From: Planctomycetota bacterium | GTDB taxonomy: Bacteria > Planctomycetota > Planctomycetia > Pirellulales > Pirellulaceae | Direction of reading: 5' to 3' | Assembly: GCA_014238905.1 (NCBI GenBank) | Contig: JABAAE010000009.1 | Span: 186,001 to 250,000, forward strand | Length of the DNA stretch: 64,000 nucleotides | In this document: positions 45,831 to 55,936 of the stretch, piece by piece | Layout of the letters: every line of letters begins with the position of its first letter | Numbering within the stretch: position 1 is the stretch's first letter | The notes under the pieces: model-generated | Databases searched by the model: none | The model's input: the letters and a program-made list of their open reading frames with translations, nothing else | What the model was told of the DNA's origin: nothing | Position numbers and translations under genes: made by a program

Positions 45831-46481
45831 CTATCTAAGCTTGCCGTAGTTATCCGCTTGCCAAAGCTGACCGGAATTCAACTCGATGGCGGTCAAAAAT
45901 TTCCCCCCAAAACAAAACGTATCCAATAACAGCAAGTGACCTAGATCGTAAATCTCCCCATCGATTTGCGGAGTGTGCCCCACAATAACTTTCTTGCCAG
46001 ACTGATGCGGCGGCGGGACTTCCTCGTTGAGATGTTCCCAAAACATTACATCGGTGGATTGCTCGCTCATGGCAAGATCATGTTGGTAACTTGCATGGAC
46101 AAGAATGTGGTTATCGGATTCGTAATAGGAACGACAGTTTTCGAAAAACACCATGTGGTTGGGTGGCATATTTCTAATGTCGCCCCCGTAACTAGCCAAT
46201 GTCGCATCCCCGCCACAATTGAGCCAAAATCGATATTGCAGGGGGTCTGTCAGTGCTTTTTGGAAAATCAGCTCATGATTGCCAATCAACGGGATGAAAT
46301 TGCATTTACCAACCAAATCGGTAAGCAGTTCCACAACCCTTGCGCTTTCCGGACCTCGATCGATATAGTCCCCCAAGGTGACAAAAGTATCACTTGGTTG
46401 AAGGTCGATTGCTTTAAGAATCGCTTCCAGCGCAGTAGCACAGCCGTGAATATCCCCGACTGCGATTAGACGATCAACCAT
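45831..46481 (-). CDS. PPP-family metallophosphatase
   Basis: Protein of 216 residues. The three metal-binding motifs of serine/threonine protein phosphatases are intact: GDIHGC (residues 9-14), GDYIDRGPES (37-46) and GNHE (67-70). Later histidines occur in LVHASYQ and VGHTPQ. Bacterial members dephosphorylate proteins or nucleotides such as diadenosine tetraphosphate. It overlaps the response regulator stop by 8 bases, so the two are made together, and may act on shared phosphosignals (inference). Confidence 0.92.
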   Translation of the reverse strand: MVDRLIAVGDIHGCATALEAILKAIDLQPSDTFVTLGDYIDRGPESARVVELLTDLVGKCNFIPLIGNHELIFQKALTDPLQYRFWLNCGGDATLASYGGDIRNMPPNHMVFFENCRSYYESDNHILVHASYQHDLAMSEQSTDVMFWEHLNEEVPPPHQSGKKVIVGHTPQIDGEIYDLGHLLLLDTFCFGGKFLTAIELNSGQLWQADNYGKLR

Positions 46482-46878
46482 CTGACCCCTGTGTAATCAG
46501 CTTGTTCACACTATCGATTAAACGATCCATCGCAAACGGCTTCTTGATATAGTCATTGACGCCAAGCATTTCCGCATAAGCTTGATGGCGACTTCCCTCG
46601 TTGGCAGTGATCATGATGACCGGTACGACGTCCGAATCACTGCGTCGAATTTTCTCCAAAACCAAAAATCCGCTCCGCTTGGGCATCATCATATCCAGAA
46701 TCAGGAGATCCGGATCGAGTGTTTCCGCCATCGCCAACCCCTGGTTACCATCTCTTGCAACAGAAACATCGTAACCTGCCGCCTGCAATGCATATCGCAC
46801 CGCCTCAACGATCTCAGCGTCATCGTCAACGATTAATACTCGTTTTCTGTCAGTTGGGCTTGTGTTGTCTTCTGTCAT
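46474..46878 (-). CDS. CheY-like response regulator (receiver only)
   Basis: Stand-alone receiver of 134 residues. The phosphorylated residue is Asp62 in DLLILDMMMPKRSGF; the acidic pocket is Asp18-Asp20 in VLIVDDDAEI; the conserved lysine lies in NDYIKKPFAMDRL. There is no output domain, so it acts through protein contact or phosphate relay. No histidine kinase is nearby. Its end overlaps the start of the PPP phosphatase gene, an uncommon pairing. Confidence 0.94.
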   Translation of the reverse strand: MTEDNTSPTDRKRVLIVDDDAEIVEAVRYALQAAGYDVSVARDGNQGLAMAETLDPDLLILDMMMPKRSGFLVLEKIRRSDSDVVPVIMITANEGSRHQAYAEMLGVNDYIKKPFAMDRLIDSVNKLITQGSDG

Positions 46879-47126
46879 TTTTTTGACGAACCGAAGAATC
46901 CCGGGGCGAATCGAAATGGCCGAGTGAAATCTCTTTATCGGAGAATTGAGAGGGGCTTATCAGTATCATGCATCAACCCCCGATTGAAAAGAACAGTTCG
47001 CGATAGTAACGCCGTTTATTTCGATAATTCCAGTCTTTTTGATTCTTCCTCGCGATGATCTATTTCAGCAGTTTCTCATCCTGATCGGCCGATACACGAA
47101 TAAGGTAAATTAGTTAGGCGAATAGC

Positions 47127-47387
47127 ATGTGGCGAACATTTTTTCTAGCAATCGGCTTCTCTTTGGCTGTTTTTGGTGGTGAATTCCTCCTTGTCGAAAA
47201 AGCCGTCTGGGCCGAAGCAGCAACGGATTCCGACGTTCAGCAGGTCGCCGGTTATCTGCTCGACAGAGCTGAGACCGAAAATGAGGTCAAAACGGACTTT
47301 CACCCGGATCCGTGGGCCCCGTGGGCCATGTTATCCAGCGGCGCTATTCTAATCCTTTACTGCCTGTCGGTCCCAAAACCAGAATAA
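47127..47387 (+). CDS. Small membrane protein (unrecognised)
   Basis: Protein of 86 residues. The N-terminus MWRTFFLAIGFSLAVFGGEFLL is a signal peptide or membrane helix, and a second hydrophobic helix lies near the C-terminus (PWAMLSSGAILILYCLSV, about residues 65-82). Between them is a polar segment with Gln, Asp and Glu. That topology suggests a two-pass or anchored protein facing the periplasm. I do not recognise a family. It is divergent from the response regulator. Confidence 0.75.
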   Translation: MWRTFFLAIGFSLAVFGGEFLLVEKAVWAEAATDSDVQQVAGYLLDRAETENEVKTDFHPDPWAPWAMLSSGAILILYCLSVPKPE

Positions 47388-47490
47388 GCAAACGGACTAG
47401 TCGACTCACGGCGTGATTTCCTGCGACTCAAAATGTTCCCGTGAGTCCTTCCGGGTTCTCTTGGCGGTGCGGTAGATCATCAGCAAGCAC

Positions 47491-48027
47491 CTAAGGAGAA
47501 AGCACGTCCTGAATTCTGGCAAAAATTTCCTCCGGGTCAGACATTCTTCCGGTCCCACTTTCCCGACAACTTTGCCAACCGGCGTCGGGTCCAACGAGAT
47601 CCCATCCATCTTCCACCATTTGGGATACGTTGCGGGCGACAGCAGGTTTGTTCCACATCTCTACATTCATCGACGGAGCAAACAACCGTCTTCCAGTAAA
47701 GCTCAAAACTGTTGTAGACAGAAGATCATCGGCAATTCCATTGGCAATTCTGCCAATGATGTTCGCCGTTGCCGGTGCAATCACCATTAAGTCAGCTTTT
47801 CGAGCCAACTCAATGTGTGGTCCTAATGGAAAGGATGCATCGAAAATCCGCGAGCAAACTTTTCGCCCCGATAATGCTTCAAACGTGGCAGCTCCGACAA
47901 ACGATTTAGCAGACTCGGTACAGATGACTGTGACACCGTAACCGGTTTGGACCAATTTGCTGCACAACGCCGCGGATTTGTAGCTGGCAACGCCCCCGGC
48001 GACACCCAGCAATACCTCGGCTGACAT
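47491..48027 (-). CDS. coaC: Phosphopantothenoylcysteine decarboxylase (CoaC only)
   Basis: Flavoprotein of 178 residues for coenzyme A synthesis: decarboxylates phosphopantothenoylcysteine to phosphopantetheine. The HFCD family marks are GVAGGVASYKSAAL (FMN binding), LGPHIELARKADLMVIAPATANIIGRIANGIADDLL and PSMNVEMWNKPAV. In many bacteria it is fused to CoaB (synthetase); here it stands alone and no CoaB gene is in the window. It is the last gene of yicC-gmk-rpoZ-coaC. Confidence 0.93.
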   Translation of the reverse strand: MSAEVLLGVAGGVASYKSAALCSKLVQTGYGVTVICTESAKSFVGAATFEALSGRKVCSRIFDASFPLGPHIELARKADLMVIAPATANIIGRIANGIADDLLSTTVLSFTGRRLFAPSMNVEMWNKPAVARNVSQMVEDGWDLVGPDAGWQSCRESGTGRMSDPEEIFARIQDVLSP

Positions 48028-48106
48028 AAACTACCTCGATTGTTCAACGTAGGGCATCCTGTTAATCAAATTTGAAATCGGGTATCCAACCAAAGATACC
48101 AATGAC

Positions 48107-48364
48107 CTAGGAATCTAGGTCTGCCAAATCAATTTCACCAGCCGGCGATGGCTCGGAAAATCGAACTTCGGCCGATGAATCAAGAAAGATTTTGTCCTGA
48201 ATAATCTCCTGTAGCACGATGGACATTTTGCTATCGGTTTTCACATCCACCAACGCCCGACTACCCCGATTCAACTGCACCAACCGCTTCTGAATCAGCG
48301 TTGACAATTTAAACCGGCCACCCACCTTGTTGACAATTTCTTCTTCTTTCAATTCTTCATGCAT
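48107..48364 (-). CDS. rpoZ: RNA polymerase omega subunit-like protein
   Basis: Protein of 85 residues from [39 protein letters not shown], matching the omega helix-turn-helix core. A longer frame starts further upstream but overlaps gmk. Position after gmk and before coaC is the conserved order. The C-terminal tail is acidic ([11 protein letters not shown]...). It starts inside the last bases of gmk (8-base overlap). Omega supports polymerase assembly. Confidence 0.88.
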   Translation of the reverse strand: MHEELKEEEIVNKVGGRFKLSTLIQKRLVQLNRGSRALVDVKTDSKMSIVLQEIIQDKIFLDSSAEVRFSEPSPAGEIDLADLDS

Positions 48365-48950
48365 GAGCATCTCCGTCCTTATCGGCGTCAGCGAGAATCT
48401 GGCAAATCTGCCACACCGTTTCGCCAACAGTTTTATTTTCAATTACGTGATCGTACAAATGCGATTTACTGATTTCGTTACGGGCGACCTCCAATCGCCG
48501 ACGTATCGATTCCTCGGAATCTGAGTTGCGATTCCGTAATCTGTCCTCCAAGACCTCCATCGAACCCGGGTGCAAAAAGATCATTAATGGGAAATGCCCA
48601 TCTTTTTGCACCGCCAGAGCTCCCTCGACATCAATCTCCAACAGTACCCATTTCCCCTCGGAAACGCCAGTGGTCACCGTTGTTTTCGCCGTTCCATACC
48701 AATAACCTCGGCCAAAAACTTCCTTACATTCCAAAAACTCTCCGTGGTCGCGATTTTCGGCGAAACGCTCATCGGTCAGGAAAATGTAGTCAACTCCGTC
48801 GGTTTCCCCTGGCCGGGGTTGGCGGGTGGTCGATGAAACACTCAGCACCAACGGAACTGGGCTTTGATTTAAAAGCTGCTTAACAACAGTCGATTTCCCG
48901 ACTCCTGACGGCCCTGAAATGACTACAATTCGACCCGGTTTCATAGGCAT
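48357..48950 (-). CDS. gmk: Guanylate kinase
   Basis: Enzyme of 197 residues converting GMP plus ATP to GDP plus ADP. P-loop GPSGVGKST (13-21), the GMP-binding [19 protein letters not shown] and the lid segment [12 protein letters not shown] are all present. Length equals the family norm. The yicC stop and the gmk start are adjacent, and rpoZ overlaps its end, so the genes form one operon. Confidence 0.97.
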   Translation of the reverse strand: MPMKPGRIVVISGPSGVGKSTVVKQLLNQSPVPLVLSVSSTTRQPRPGETDGVDYIFLTDERFAENRDHGEFLECKEVFGRGYWYGTAKTTVTTGVSEGKWVLLEIDVEGALAVQKDGHFPLMIFLHPGSMEVLEDRLRNRNSDSEESIRRRLEVARNEISKSHLYDHVIENKTVGETVWQICQILADADKDGDAHA

Positions 48951-49832
48951 CTACTCGATATTTTGAACCATTTCACGAATCCTTTCGATCACCGTCTTCA
49001 TTTCCACAACATGCTGTGCGATCCGAGCATCATTGGCCTTGGAACCAATTGTGTTGGTTTCCCTAAACATCTCCTGCGTCAAAAAATCGAGCTTCCGACC
49101 CTGGCTGGGTGTATGCCCCACGGTCTCCCGGAACAGAACAATGTGAGTCTTCAGGCGAACGACTTCCTCGGAAATGTCACATTTATCTGCAAAAATGCCA
49201 ATCTCCTTGAGAATGTCAGAGGATTTCATCTCTGAAGTCACATCGGCAACCAACAAATTCAATTTCTCCAACAGCCGATTTTGATAATTTTCAATCACCA
49301 GTGGGGCGAGGAGCTCAACCTCCTGCAGAGCAGACTGCAAAGCATCACAATTTTGTAGCAGGTCGATCTCCATCGACTGCCCCTCGGCGGTTCTCATCAC
49401 CGTCAAGCTTTCTAACGCCTGACCGATTGTCGTCTGAATATGCGGCCAATCGGCCTCTATCATTTGCAGACGGTCCACCGATTCCTCTATAACGCCCGGC
49501 AGGGACAACATGTTTTCAATCGCGTAATCGGTTCGGTCGGGATTCACTCTGCGAATTGCATCAAGATATTGTTTGAGAACATCATCATTGACGTGAATAC
49601 TGCCGGAGAGATTTCGTTCAATCCTGACGTTAACCTGAACGGTTCCCCTTCGTACCGTTTTGCGAACCAACTCCTCGATTTGCGGCTCCAGAGATTGGTA
49701 CACTTCGCCACACCGAACATTAACCTTCGCATACCGACTGTTTACTGTCCGAATTTCAACCGACAACGACAAGCCATCGTTGGAGAAAAGACCATGTCCA
49801 TGTCCGGTCATGCTTAAAAGCAATGGGCTCAC
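48951..49832 (-). CDS. yicC: YicC-family endoribonuclease-like protein
   Basis: Protein of 293 residues. Family marks are MTGHGHG near the N-terminus, VEIRTVNSRYAKVNVRC, and the C-terminal GRKLDFLTQEMFRETNTIGSKANDARIAQHVVEMKTVIERIREMVQNIE (the last two quoted in parts). The E. coli relative has been linked to RNA cleavage. It sits directly before gmk, a position conserved across bacteria. Confidence 0.95.
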   Translation of the reverse strand: MSPLLLSMTGHGHGLFSNDGLSLSVEIRTVNSRYAKVNVRCGEVYQSLEPQIEELVRKTVRRGTVQVNVRIERNLSGSIHVNDDVLKQYLDAIRRVNPDRTDYAIENMLSLPGVIEESVDRLQMIEADWPHIQTTIGQALESLTVMRTAEGQSMEIDLLQNCDALQSALQEVELLAPLVIENYQNRLLEKLNLLVADVTSEMKSSDILKEIGIFADKCDISEEVVRLKTHIVLFRETVGHTPSQGRKLDFLTQEMFRETNTIGSKANDARIAQHVVEMKTVIERIREMVQNIE

Positions 49833-49947
49833 CTTCCTGGCAAATAAGGGCTGTGAAAATTCCGACTCAATTCACGATCAGTAACACGCCCAATGATTCT
49901 CGACACTTGTTATTTTCGCAAAAATATTTTTCGCCGAAATACCGTGT

Positions 49948-50646
49948 CTATTTCTTTTTTTCTGGTGTTTTCGGTTCCTCAGCGGCTGGTTCCTTAGCGG
50001 CTGGTTCCTTAGCGGCTGGTTCCTTAGCGGCTGGTTCCTTAGCGGCTGGAGCTTTGGCGGCTGGATCTTTAGCGGCTGGATCTTTAGCGGCTGGATCTTT
50101 AGCGGCTGGATCTTTAGCAGCTGGATCTTTAGCAGCTGGATCTTTAGCAGCTGGATCTTTAGCAGCTGGATCTTTAGCGGCTGGATCTTTAGCGGCTGGA
50201 TCTTCAGCGGCTGGAGCTTTGGCAGCTGGATCCTCTTCTTCACCAGAACTCGGCGCTCCAGGAACGAGATCTGAAATTGTCGTCGCCCCTGGACCATCAT
50301 CCGGATTGGAACCTTGTTTAGCAGCCCCGAGATTGGCACCACCTGTCAATAACGCACCATAGTTGTATTCTCCGACATCCGTATTATCGACCGGTACATA
50401 GGTGTACTGATTAATCGTGACGAGGCACACCAATATCCAAACGATCGCAGAGGAAACCGTGATTTTTGTAAATACGTCACCAGCCTTCGCTCCAAAGGCG
50501 CTCTGACCGCCAGCTCCACCCAATGCGCCGGTCAAACCACCCCCGCGTCCTCTCTGGACCAAGACCAGAAGAATAATGAACAGCGAAGCACAAAAGAGCA
50601 GAAACCCGAGGATTCCCATGAAAAAATCGCCAAAAAGGATTGGCAT
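49948..50646 (-). CDS. secG: SecG translocon subunit with long repeat tail
   Basis: Preprotein translocase component of 232 residues; a normal SecG has 70-110. Two membrane helices flank the canonical loop [26 protein letters not shown] (quoted in part; about residues 28-53). The second helix is followed by an acidic extracytoplasmic or cytoplasmic region and a tail of about 17 five-residue units of [15 protein letters not shown] type. The repeat is coded by a 15-bp DNA array. The tail is low-complexity and probably flexible. tpiA lies 81 bp upstream, as in other bacteria. Confidence 0.95.
   Translation of the reverse strand: MPILFGDFFMGILGFLLFCASLFIILLVLVQRGRGGGLTGALGGAGGQSAFGAKAGDVFTKITVSSAIVWILVCLVTINQYTYVPVDNTDVGEYNYGALLTGGANLGAAKQGSNPDDGPGATTISDLVPGAPSSGEEEDPAAKAPAAEDPAAKDPAAKDPAAKDPAAKDPAAKDPAAKDPAAKDPAAKDPAAKDPAAKAPAAKEPAAKEPAAKEPAAKEPAAEEPKTPEKKK
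49979..50234. repeat. 15-bp tandem repeat coding the SecG tail
   Basis: About 17 tandem copies of a 15-bp unit (AGCGGCTGGATCTTT-like on the plus strand) with few point variants, chiefly GGATC/GGTTC and GCGG/GCAG. The array is in frame, so gain or loss of units changes only the tail length of SecG. Confidence 0.95.
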
Positions 50647-50727
50647 CTCGATGACCTTCCAAAAAATCGTTTATCGTTAGTCAAAATCAGTCCGGTTGTT
50701 CTCGCCTCTTCTGGCGAGTCCCTGGAA

Positions 50728-51483
50728 CTAAACCTTGGCGGCTTTGATAATCGCCGCAAAGTCGTCCGCCTTGAGGGAAGCACCGCCTACTAAAGCCCCA
50801 TCAATATTGGGTTGAGCAAGCAAATCCAGAGCGTTGTCCGGCTTTACACTTCCACCATATTGAATACGAACACTTTGAGCGACTTCCTGATTATAGCTGT
50901 TTTCCAACAATTTGCGAAGGTCTGAATGGACCTCCTCTGCCTGTTCAGGCGACGCAACTTGCCCAGTACCGATGGCCCAAACGGGTTCATAGGCAATGAC
51001 AACGTTTTCCATCTTCGCAGCATCCAAATTGGCCAACGAACCGGTGAATTGTGCCCGGATGACATCCATCGTCTGGCCGGCCTCGCGTTGCTCTAGCAAC
51101 TCTCCGACGCACACAATTGGGATTAAGCCACCTGCCAAAGCGGCATGGACCTTTTTGTTAATCAGTTCATCGGTCTCCCCAATGACATGTCGCCGTTCAC
51201 TATGCCCCAAAATGGCATACCGGCATCCCACATCAGCAAGCATGGCAGGGCTGATCTCACCTGTGAAAGCACCTTTTTCTTGGTAATAAACGTCTTGAGC
51301 TCCCAAACGAACCTGACCATCACCCAACGCCGTGCTGACACAATCGAGGTAGACACTCGGAGGACAAATCGCAACATCCACCGTTTCACCAACGTCGATG
51401 TCCGACAACTGGCTAGCCAACGCGACCGAATTTGCTTTATTTAAATTCATCTTCCAGTTGCCGGCAACAAATGGCTTTCTCAC
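50728..51483 (-). CDS. tpiA: Triosephosphate isomerase
   Basis: Glycolytic TIM-barrel enzyme of 251 residues that interconverts dihydroxyacetone phosphate and glyceraldehyde 3-phosphate. I start at GTG 51483 (read as M-RKPFVAGNWKMN); an ATG 25 codons upstream has no family counterpart. Catalytic residues are Lys11 (GNWKMN), His94 (ILGHSERR) and Glu166 (AYEPVWAIGTG); the phosphate loop IQYGGSVKPDNA is intact. It precedes secG. Confidence 0.97.
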   Translation of the reverse strand: MRKPFVAGNWKMNLNKANSVALASQLSDIDVGETVDVAICPPSVYLDCVSTALGDGQVRLGAQDVYYQEKGAFTGEISPAMLADVGCRYAILGHSERRHVIGETDELINKKVHAALAGGLIPIVCVGELLEQREAGQTMDVIRAQFTGSLANLDAAKMENVVIAYEPVWAIGTGQVASPEQAEEVHSDLRKLLENSYNQEVAQSVRIQYGGSVKPDNALDLLAQPNIDGALVGGASLKADDFAAIIKAAKV

Positions 51484-51788
51484 AAAAAACTCCAATCTCA
51501 GATCATAAAACGATGGAAAAACACTGCATAATTTGGAAGATATGGAAGATAACGCCAACCGGTTGCGAGCGAAAGCTTAAAATGACAGCACCGAACGAAT
51601 CTGCCTCATTTAGTCGCGTCGGGAACCGTTTTTTTGCCCAACATCGATGGTTCCCACAGGCATCCGCCACTGTGTAGCAAAAGCAAAGTCATCTGTTTTT
51701 TCCGACACTAGATCAAATCCCCGCCCAACTCTCTTTGCCGAGCAACAGAAAGAAACCGCTGCGAACCTACTGCGAATCCCTACGAAAT
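51484..51788. other. Intergenic region upstream of tpiA
   Basis: This 305-bp stretch lies between the sulfatase stop and tpiA, both on the minus strand. It should contain the tpiA-secG promoter. I see no coding frame with family features and no RNA gene. Confidence 0.4.
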
Positions 51789-53279
51789 CTATTGAGGTTG
51801 AGGCATACGGGCATTCATTCTCGTCTGCCAGCCACCCAGCAGCTTGTCCATTTTCGCCATGACTTGTGGCTCTCTTGTGCTCAGGTCATTGCGTTCCCCA
51901 GGGTCTTTTCGGAGATCATAGAGCTCTTGCTTTTGATCATGATAAAACTGAATCATCTTCCAGTCTCCGGAGCGGACCGAGGCGCCTGGTTTCCAAGTCG
52001 AACCATGATAGTGAGGATAATGCCAAAAAAGATCTCGGTCGGGGAAATCGGATTGAGAATCCCTCAATAGCGACGTCAAGCTGAGTCCATCAGCATGGAG
52101 TTGAGGCGCAGAATCTAACCCCGCCAGCTCCAAAATGGTCGGAAAAAAATCCATGCTGACCACCGGAACATGGCAAACTGACTTCGCTTGAGTCATTCCC
52201 GGAACTCGAACAATCATCGGTTCCCGAATGCCTCCCTCGTACAACCAGCCCTTTCCGCTGCGAAGCGGAAAATTGGAAGTAGGACCCCGTTTGCCACCTA
52301 AAGTACAAAGGCCCCCATTATCAGAAAAGAAAATAATGGTTGTCTTTTTGGTCAAGTCGAGCTGCCTTAACTTTTTTAATATCGCTCCAACGCTGTCATC
52401 AACGGCAGACACCATCGAACCATAAGCGGAGTTATCCTGACGCAACCGGGAAAAGCCCTGATGCTCCGATTCAAAGGGGGTTTGATCGCTATAACGATCC
52501 GCAGCCAGAGCCTGGTAATACTCCTGTTTTTTTCTGTAGGGCGTGATCGGCGTATGAACGTTGTAGTAGGAAAGAAAAAGTAAAAAAGGCGATGTCTTTT
52601 TCCGGGTGGCTTGTTTCTCAAGAAATAGCATCGATTCTTCAGTCAATCGCTCGGTCAGGTATTCCCCTTTTTTCCTGGCGTGCAGCGTCGGATTAGTCCA
52701 AGGCGAGTAATAACCACCGGGAGGCGAACCCTTCGCGTTTCCACCGACATTCACGTCAAACCCCTGATCCTCCGGCCAATGCCCTTTATCACCCAAATGC
52801 CATTTGCCAGCGAAAAAAGTCGAATAGTCAGCGGCTTTCAGAGCTTCTGCTATCGTCACTTCTGAAAGGGCAAGATTGTCCCGGTCCTCAACCTGTTTAA
52901 AACGGGCATCTTTGACGCGACCGATGTTCATTCCGGGAATCCAGTCCGTAATATCAACTCGAACCGGATGGCGGCCGGTCATAATGCTGGCCCGTGTGGG
53001 TGAACAGACTGGGCAAGCCGCATAACCGTTGGTAAATCGCATACCTGAATCAGCCAACGCATCAATATTCGGGGTTTGATAAAACGTGCTACCAAAACAG
53101 CCCAGATCAGCCCAACCCAGATCATCCACCAGAAAAAAAACAAAGTTCATCGGTTCATCGGCCACCAGCTCTGTTTTGGCTTCTGGAAGCGTTTCCTCCT
53201 CGGCAAACAGACCAGCTCCCCCACACGTCACCACACCAATGGCAATCCATTTCAATGCAAATCGCATCATTTCATTCAC
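51789..53279 (-). CDS. Secreted arylsulfatase-type sulfatase
   Basis: Protein of 496 residues with a signal peptide (~1-26). The active-site signature is [14 protein letters not shown], where Cys92 is oxidised to formylglycine, so a formylglycine-generating enzyme must be encoded elsewhere. Metal ligands are Asp52-Asp53 ([12 protein letters not shown]) and [16 protein letters not shown]-terminal sulfatase domain is complete ([14 protein letters not shown]). It cleaves sulfate esters, probably of algal or marine polysaccharides. The neighbours (sialidase and DUF families) fit a polysaccharide-degrading lifestyle. Confidence 0.95.
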   Translation of the reverse strand: MNEMMRFALKWIAIGVVTCGGAGLFAEEETLPEAKTELVADEPMNFVFFLVDDLGWADLGCFGSTFYQTPNIDALADSGMRFTNGYAACPVCSPTRASIMTGRHPVRVDITDWIPGMNIGRVKDARFKQVEDRDNLALSEVTIAEALKAADYSTFFAGKWHLGDKGHWPEDQGFDVNVGGNAKGSPPGGYYSPWTNPTLHARKKGEYLTERLTEESMLFLEKQATRKKTSPFLLFLSYYNVHTPITPYRKKQEYYQALAADRYSDQTPFESEHQGFSRLRQDNSAYGSMVSAVDDSVGAILKKLRQLDLTKKTTIIFFSDNGGLCTLGGKRGPTSNFPLRSGKGWLYEGGIREPMIVRVPGMTQAKSVCHVPVVSMDFFPTILELAGLDSAPQLHADGLSLTSLLRDSQSDFPDRDLFWHYPHYHGSTWKPGASVRSGDWKMIQFYHDQKQELYDLRKDPGERNDLSTREPQVMAKMDKLLGGWQTRMNARMPQPQ

Positions 53280-53363
53280 TCAGTTCAGGAACTCTTCATT
53301 ATTGTTTTCCAGCAAGTATAGCCTGAGGCACTCTGGATTTGTGGCTGCTATTTTTATTCCAAT

Positions 53364-54731
53364 TCAGTGGCGATAATAGCCGCGCGATTGGGAATTGCCC
53401 CAAAACCTGTTCGATGCTCGTTCTAATTCCAACCGACTGCTGATCTTTTTGGATTTTCGCTGTCCGGTCCAGACATTGGACGAGGATTGGACCTCGACAA
53501 AAAATGCCCGATCCAATTGCCACTGTTGAACCAAATCGCGGCAAACTCCAAGCTGAAAACGATCCTGGGGATAGAGTGGCGTCTTCAAGCTCTGCAAAGA
53601 CCACTTGGCCAAATCAACTTCCCGCCAGCCGAATTGTTGAGCCGAGCGACGCGAATCATCCGATCCTTCTTGGATCCATCTCTGTTTCTCAGGCGCAAGT
53701 AAACGGACTTTCCAGTCATGGATCCACAATCGACAGCGACTGGTTCTCGGGGCATAAAGCTCCCATGCCGGCCAATGGTCAATCAACCTGATCGAGTCCA
53801 ACAGCGGCATGCAGACAACCAAACCAAAAAGGCAACGCAGACCAGTGGCTGCTGGCCAAAATAAAGATTTATTAGAAGCCTCCTCGCCTGACCGTGACCT
53901 CCAGCCAAACAGGATGCAAAGCTCCACCGCAATAAAGCCGTTCCAAATCAGGACCGATGCTTCGTTGCCCATTCCCCAAGGGCCCAATACAACCACCAAA
54001 CCGGCATGCATCAAGGTACCCAACCCAAGACTGACCCAACGGGTCATTGGAAACATCAACCCCAATGCAACTCCAATTTCGAGAATCGGCAACAGCAACA
54101 CAAAAGCTGAAACCAATAATGGAGGCCAAGTTGCCGTGTCCAATCCGATCAGTGACATGGAAATTTCGAGCATTTGGCGCCCGGTCGTCATCACAAACTG
54201 ATAATCCAGTTTGCTGATTGCAGAAAAAAAATAGACCCCCACGATGCTGACACGCGCAAATTTCAAGGCATTTTCAGGGCGAAAAAACACCCACCCCGCC
54301 AGAAACAGCAGCGACTGGTAAACCCAGGGAACGAATCGATGCTGATCCTCCAGGATCAGCAGTGTACAAATCAAAATAAACCCGCCGCCAGCCGTCTTTT
54401 GCCAACCATTCTTTAAAGGCAAAAAGCATCCCAGAGAAACTAACAACAACAGCATGGCCCCGGAAACAAACAGCACCCACTGGAACAGCACTGAAAACTC
54501 TGGAAAAATCCAAAAGACTGGAATTCGGGGAAACAACGGATACCCGTCCATGTTTTCTGCTGACGGCAATCCAGGGAGCCAAAGAGGACAAGTCCCCCCA
54601 CACATCAACAATAAACCAGTCGCTGTCACACTCACCAATACGGTCAGTTGTGGAAAAACTCGACCATTCTGTTTTGGTCCTATCACGCAATCTTCTTTCG
54701 TTACGTCAACGCGACGTTGTTTTACAGGCAA
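53364..54731 (-). CDS. Polytopic membrane protein, DoxX/HTTM-like (unrecognised substrate)
   Basis: Protein of 455 residues with an N-terminal and several following hydrophobic helices (about residues 28-50, 80-103, 110-127, 133-148, 155-172, 207-228, 240-255). It resembles the vitamin K-dependent carboxylase-like / HTTM group in helix layout, with a SKLDYQFVMTTGRQMLE segment and DHWPAWELYAPRTSRCRL. No catalytic residues are certain. The C-terminal ~120 residues are soluble. It sits between the sulfatase and sialidase genes on the same strand, with short gaps. Confidence 0.7.
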   Translation of the reverse strand: MPVKQRRVDVTKEDCVIGPKQNGRVFPQLTVLVSVTATGLLLMCGGTCPLWLPGLPSAENMDGYPLFPRIPVFWIFPEFSVLFQWVLFVSGAMLLLLVSLGCFLPLKNGWQKTAGGGFILICTLLILEDQHRFVPWVYQSLLFLAGWVFFRPENALKFARVSIVGVYFFSAISKLDYQFVMTTGRQMLEISMSLIGLDTATWPPLLVSAFVLLLPILEIGVALGLMFPMTRWVSLGLGTLMHAGLVVVLGPWGMGNEASVLIWNGFIAVELCILFGWRSRSGEEASNKSLFWPAATGLRCLFGLVVCMPLLDSIRLIDHWPAWELYAPRTSRCRLWIHDWKVRLLAPEKQRWIQEGSDDSRRSAQQFGWREVDLAKWSLQSLKTPLYPQDRFQLGVCRDLVQQWQLDRAFFVEVQSSSNVWTGQRKSKKISSRLELERASNRFWGNSQSRGYYRH

Positions 54732-54865
54732 GACAAATCCTTCTAGCCATCATTAAGAGTGGCTAAATTGGAATAAGTCAAGAATTCTGGCGTTGTGTCG
54801 AAGCACACCATCATTACCGATTGAAATGACCAACTTGCCGAACAGCTTGCCGTGAACTAGCGGAC

Positions 54866-55936
54866 CTATTTTTTCTTTAAATCAACGACAAGGTGTTTGA
54901 TTTTTTTTCTTTTCCAAGTGTAAGTAATATGGAGCAATTCGTCTTTGGTCTGAATGATCGCAGGGTAGGAGAATTCACTGCCTCGCTGGTTTTCAAGTTC
55001 CAACAAGCGATTCCATTGTTTTCCATCGCTGGAAATCCCCAGGTTAATAGGGCTTCTACCACGCTGGGTGTGATTGTAAACCAACACATGCCTGCCATCG
55101 CGAAGCGTCACCCCATCGATGCCGGAGTTTGGATTTGGCAAACCTATTTTTTCCAATGGAGACCAATTAACTCCATCTTCGGAAAAGCTGGACAGAATCA
55201 TATCGCGAGACTGATTCCGGCAAAGAACCTGAAATCTGCTTTTTCCATGGACCAGAATCGTAGGCTGTATCGCCCCGGTTGAAACCGGATTAATAAAATC
55301 CTCGCTTTTCAACCAACTCGCCTGATCGGAAATTCCGCCAACATTATTAAGCGTTTCCATGTGAACTTTCCATCCATCATGTTCTGTACTGACACCGCAG
55401 AGAATCCGACCGTTGGGTAGCAGGATGGGTTTGTTTTTGATCGGTCCCAAAATGGATTTCGGCAAATGTACCGGCTTGGACCAGGTTTTTCCCTGATCAC
55501 CTGATTGGACAAGCATGCCCCACCATTGCCGCGGATTAGGGCCAACTTTATAAAACAGCATTAGTGGTCCACCCGGCATGTCAAACAAGACTGGGTTCCA
55601 AGCCGGGAACCTTTGACCATCGAGTTGAATGCCGTTGGCAACCTCAAGCGGCTTCGACCAGTTCCGTGTATCCCAAGAAGAAAACCAGATTCCAACGCTT
55701 TTGTCCCCTTCTCTTTTTCCACCGAACCAGGCGCAAGCCAACCCACCTTCTACCTCCGAAATCGTAGAAGCATGGCAAGATTCATGGGGAAGTTGATTGA
55801 AAATAAACTCGCTCTGAACCACGCGGGGTTCGAACGCCGTCTGTCCGAGAAGACTGACCGAATCGAACTTCGGCAACAGGACAATCAAGAGAATGATCGT
55901 CGAAAACCACCGACGGGGAAAACAACTGGTATTCAT
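54866..55936 (-). CDS. Secreted exo-sialidase / BNR-repeat glycosidase-like protein
   Basis: Protein of 356 residues with a signal peptide. Six-bladed propeller with Asp-box repeats: SSWDTRNWSKPLEV, SGDQGKTWSKPVHL, SEDGVNWSPLEKI and SSDGKQWNRLLEL (S-x-D-x-G-x-x-W type). The family is sialidase-like and broad (planctomycete members may act on other glycans), so exo-sialidase activity is not certain. It is convergent with nothing close; the gene upstream on the other strand starts 148 bp away. Confidence 0.88.
   Translation of the reverse strand: MNTSCFPRRWFSTIILLIVLLPKFDSVSLLGQTAFEPRVVQSEFIFNQLPHESCHASTISEVEGGLACAWFGGKREGDKSVGIWFSSWDTRNWSKPLEVANGIQLDGQRFPAWNPVLFDMPGGPLMLFYKVGPNPRQWWGMLVQSGDQGKTWSKPVHLPKSILGPIKNKPILLPNGRILCGVSTEHDGWKVHMETLNNVGGISDQASWLKSEDFINPVSTGAIQPTILVHGKSRFQVLCRNQSRDMILSSFSEDGVNWSPLEKIGLPNPNSGIDGVTLRDGRHVLVYNHTQRGRSPINLGISSDGKQWNRLLELENQRGSEFSYPAIIQTKDELLHITYTWKRKKIKHLVVDLKKK

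Noticed and set aside
49823..50362. Plus-strand frame of AAGSLAAGS repeats opposite secG
   Set aside because: It is the antisense reading of the SecG tail repeat, with no start signal or family match.
51484..51558. Upstream ATG of tpiA
   Set aside because: The 25 added residues do not resemble the family; GTG 51483 gives the standard N-terminus.
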